Notes under the pieces: model-generated
What the model was told of the DNA's origin: nothing
Seen by the model: only the letters and a program-made list of their open reading frames with translations
Databases searched by the model: none
Part shown: positions 63,201 through 64,000 of the stretch, piece by piece
How positions within the stretch are numbered: the first letter of the stretch is position 1
How the letters are laid out: every line of letters begins with the position of its first letter
From: a virus
DNA length: 64,000 nucleotides
Reading direction: 5' to 3' (one strand)
IMG/VR virus record: IMGVR_UViG_3300042691_016646
Span: 25,580 to 89,579 of that record
Position numbers and translations under genes: made by a program

Positions 63201-63316
63201 TCATGTACCAGCTTTAGAACTATTTCACCTTGAGTATGTAGTATCTTCAATCCAAGTCCATATTCTGAATACTTGGTTCCTTTAGGTAAATTTATTGATC
63301 CACATAAACAAGTCAT
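60266..63316 (-). CDS. FnIII-containing, mucin-like Ser/Thr-rich virion surface protein with Cys-rich C-terminus
   Basis: 1016 residues. N-terminal domain of about 180 residues, then three fibronectin III domains starting near 183 (LGPPKNIIYTLSG), 273 (VGPPTNIVANP) and 367 (GPVRDVDLTY), each with the conserved Trp (ISWIPP, ILWTRP, ITWQPG). Residues about 462-625 are an almost pure Ser/Thr stretch with TTIEPSTSTST-type repeats; a second, shorter one is near 767-842. The C-terminus (about 846-1000) has many Cys pairs (CCPCDW, CDICVDGVCR, CYVCDNAGTC), like small disulfide knots. No signal peptide. Likely on the virion exterior; the Ser/Thr region is a candidate for O-glycosylation by the encoded transferases. 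The start overlaps the upstream stop (ATGA). Confidence 0.72.
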   Translation of the reverse strand: MTCLCGSINLPKGTKYSEYGLGLKILHTQGEIVLKLVHDQDINLNYGHTFLTTTEKYLLNENLNITGFDLLCEGKTKLYNSIIISIYDYSTDKLLCHRTFNSNGTEDITNFYLPLECDSTVLNVENKKFKIQIDSICQNTNIKCCDKLPDLSLSPSIMTVHGPCCEIVDPPPTTSTTINPSLLGPPKNIIYTLSGNSVNISWIPPTISHNQTITNYVLEYQTQNGGNWTSIIIPPSQLSYVLSSISGIYSFKMATQTAGGVGPFSDIFYPYLVGPPTNIVANPNNGSINILWTRPVTISGQTITNYILEYQNENSNDWTRIIIPANSLSYVLSSTNFTGYIIRMATQTSSGIGPFSDIIGPIIYNTSGPVRDVDLTYTTPTSVVITWQPGLNTPGFGTTSYKLEISNDGGKTWTTLEQTNSTNYSLSGLSSGIYLIKITQTFNGISGIPVIIYIIIPNISITTTSTSTTIEPSTSTSTSTSTSTSTTIEPSTSTSTSTSTSTTVLPTDPPPSTTTSTTQQPTTTSSSSSTSTSTTTSQPSTSTTTSTSSSTSSSTSSSTSSSTSTTTSTTLSPPTTISPSTTTSSTSTSTSSTSSTSSTSSTSSSTSTSTTDNPPPAYFICVMNKVIVPTSTTYFPPNTSYTTSTSTTTIDPNKYYCVTDKIITTTSPPFTTTQHPDPIFCIPLYEYNPAIHIAVTSPSLSCSECPPISTTAMPSTTMTTNTTGTTGTTGTTTTSEPPEVKCITVGSYDPFIHNLVSGPHDNCMSCGTTTTSTSTSTSSTSTTATSTTNTTSHPSTTTGTTSSPTTTGTVNPTGTDDPNSSTTNDPGNSTTSSPTNTPNPTDDPNIGDCGGIPGLCPMGSVCCPCDWSLVGGLCCPPNGPSCVPPTDPDNPSAACDPPCVALDCDICVDGVCRDKCNASKCYVCDNAGTCVENCESLSDMSICIQGTCFNCGACQWMAVDGNWVKVHPVYFTPIQNGCFTSTLENSYINMPNCNCLPPAFPTNQSQGFEITPCFRL
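61492..61927 (-). repeat. Tandem repeats encoding Ser/Thr-rich linker
   Basis: Low-complexity coding repeats: 9-base units (tactactag, + strand, 61510-61550), about four 12-base units (gtactagaagat, 61629-61676) and a direct 35-base repeat at 61839-61873 and 61893-61927, a 54-base period. Units stay in frame. Such arrays can change length by slippage or unequal exchange. Confidence 0.75.
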
Positions 63317-64000
63317 ATACCACCTACTTGAGATATACAGTCACAAGGATCTCCACCGCTACCACAAAAACCGTCACAACAAAAACACTGTAGTTCTCCA
63401 TTAATATTATAACATTGTGAGTATATTACATCGCAACCTTCATTGGGACACTGCATTCTGCAATCTACTCCTGCGCCTCCAGAACAAACCAATCCAGTTC
63501 CATATTCTAAAAATGTTGGTGCAGATATAGTACCCGGTATAACACATTGATTGCTACAACATATTTCTCCATCAACACAAACACTTTCACAAGTCTCTGT
63601 TTCTTCATTGTATACTTCGCATGGTCCACAGTGTTCACAACAATTACAACCTGACGGGTCACCACTAAACATCCAATATGGAGGATCGTCACATCCGCAC
63701 GATTCATCTGGTGGGTTAAGAACAAACCCCAATACGCACGGTACATTTACGCTAGCAGACCATTTGGATGAACATGGAGATATATCTGCTGAAGGATTAC
63801 AAGAAATAACAGCTGATATCACATCGCCACACGATAGTGTTCCATTGCAAGTCCAAGTATTATCTCCTGTCTTGGTACATGAAAATGAATGTTTACGTTT
63901 GCCGCAAAGCGATCCAAAATCTAAAGTTGTATTTCCGTCCCAATTACAACAATCTCCTTGTGAGGTTGTACTTGTGCTAGTAGTTGGACTTTCTGTAGTA
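63313..64000 (-). CDS. Cys-rich, Ser/Thr-linker surface-type protein, 5' end outside window
   Basis: The frame is open through the right edge of the window; a GTG at 63822 is not required as start because upstream codons continue as TTSTSTTSQGDCCNW and further. It has the same make-up as the neighbouring FnIII protein: a Ser/Thr linker (ESPTTSTSTTS) followed by a Cys-rich domain (CGCDDPPYW, CNCCEHCGPC, CESVCVDGEICCSNQC, CSGGAGVDCRMQC, CFCCDGFC) with more than 25 cysteines. It overlaps the FnIII gene start by ATGA. Paired surface proteins of the virion are inferred. N-terminal part unknown. Confidence 0.6.
   Translation of the reverse strand, partial: TTESPTTSTSTTSQGDCCNWDGNTTLDFGSLCGKRKHSFSCTKTGDNTWTCNGTLSCGDVISAVISCNPSADISPCSSKWSASVNVPCVLGFVLNPPDESCGCDDPPYWMFSGDPSGCNCCEHCGPCEVYNEETETCESVCVDGEICCSNQCVIPGTISAPTFLEYGTGLVCSGGAGVDCRMQCPNEGCDVIYSQCYNINGELQCFCCDGFCGSGGDPCDCISQVGGI

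Noticed and set aside
1-64000. tRNA genes or other structured RNA
   Set aside because: I found no cloverleaf-like stretch; gaps are short and mostly filled by promoter-like sequence or ribosome sites.

Overview
The window is part of a large, AT-rich genome of a tailed double-stranded DNA bacteriophage (Caudoviricetes). The phage call rests on a 2345-residue tail tape measure protein, a tail-tube-like protein, tail-chaperone-like proteins, a long block of very large structural proteins, and phage-type replication genes (T4 gp1-type dNMP kinase, DNA polymerase III alpha, DEDDh exonuclease, SSB, endonuclease VII-like HNH, Vsr-like homing endonuclease). No tail sheath is visible, so a long flexible (siphovirus-like) tail is the simplest reading. 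Capsid, portal and terminase genes are not in the window. The host cannot be named from this sequence.

Layout. Two convergent transcription units meet at about 20.3 kb. The rightward unit (1-20.3 kb) carries nucleotide and DNA metabolism: partial dNMP kinase, Cas4/RecB-like nuclease, PAP2 phosphatase, a polymerase III alpha subunit split into two ORFs around a proofreading-type exonuclease and an HNH endonuclease, and SSB. It then has a 9-kb block of about ten glycosyltransferase-like and sugar-nucleotide-like genes (9.2-18.2 kb), a Vsr-like homing endonuclease, a possible recombination protein, a zinc-ribbon protein and a small exported protein. Genes mostly overlap by ATGA or a few bases. 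A GC-rich hairpin at 20309-20326 separates the two units; only 28 bases lie between the converging stop codons.

The leftward unit (64.0-20.3 kb on the minus strand) is the virion module. In transcription order it has two Cys-rich, Ser/Thr-rich surface-type proteins (one with fibronectin III domains), neck/connector-type and fibre-like proteins, the tail tube candidate, two paralogous chaperone-like proteins, the tape measure, then very large distal-tail/baseplate-type proteins (1501, 2198, 616, 138, 1572, 1122 and 243 residues) and a 31-residue membrane peptide. A 22-base motif recurs about 28 bases upstream of at least two of these genes and is a candidate late promoter. A terminator-like hairpin overlaps the start codon of the gene after the tail tube.

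The most unusual items are: a 2198-residue tail protein with seven FG-GAP repeats and a vWA/MIDAS motif between repeats 2 and 3, the layout of an integrin alpha subunit; the intein-less split polymerase III alpha; and the co-occurrence of a large glycosyltransferase block with mucin-like virion proteins, which suggests glycosylated virions. No stretch over 300 bases lacks a gene, and I saw no tRNA, rRNA, CRISPR array or insertion sequence.
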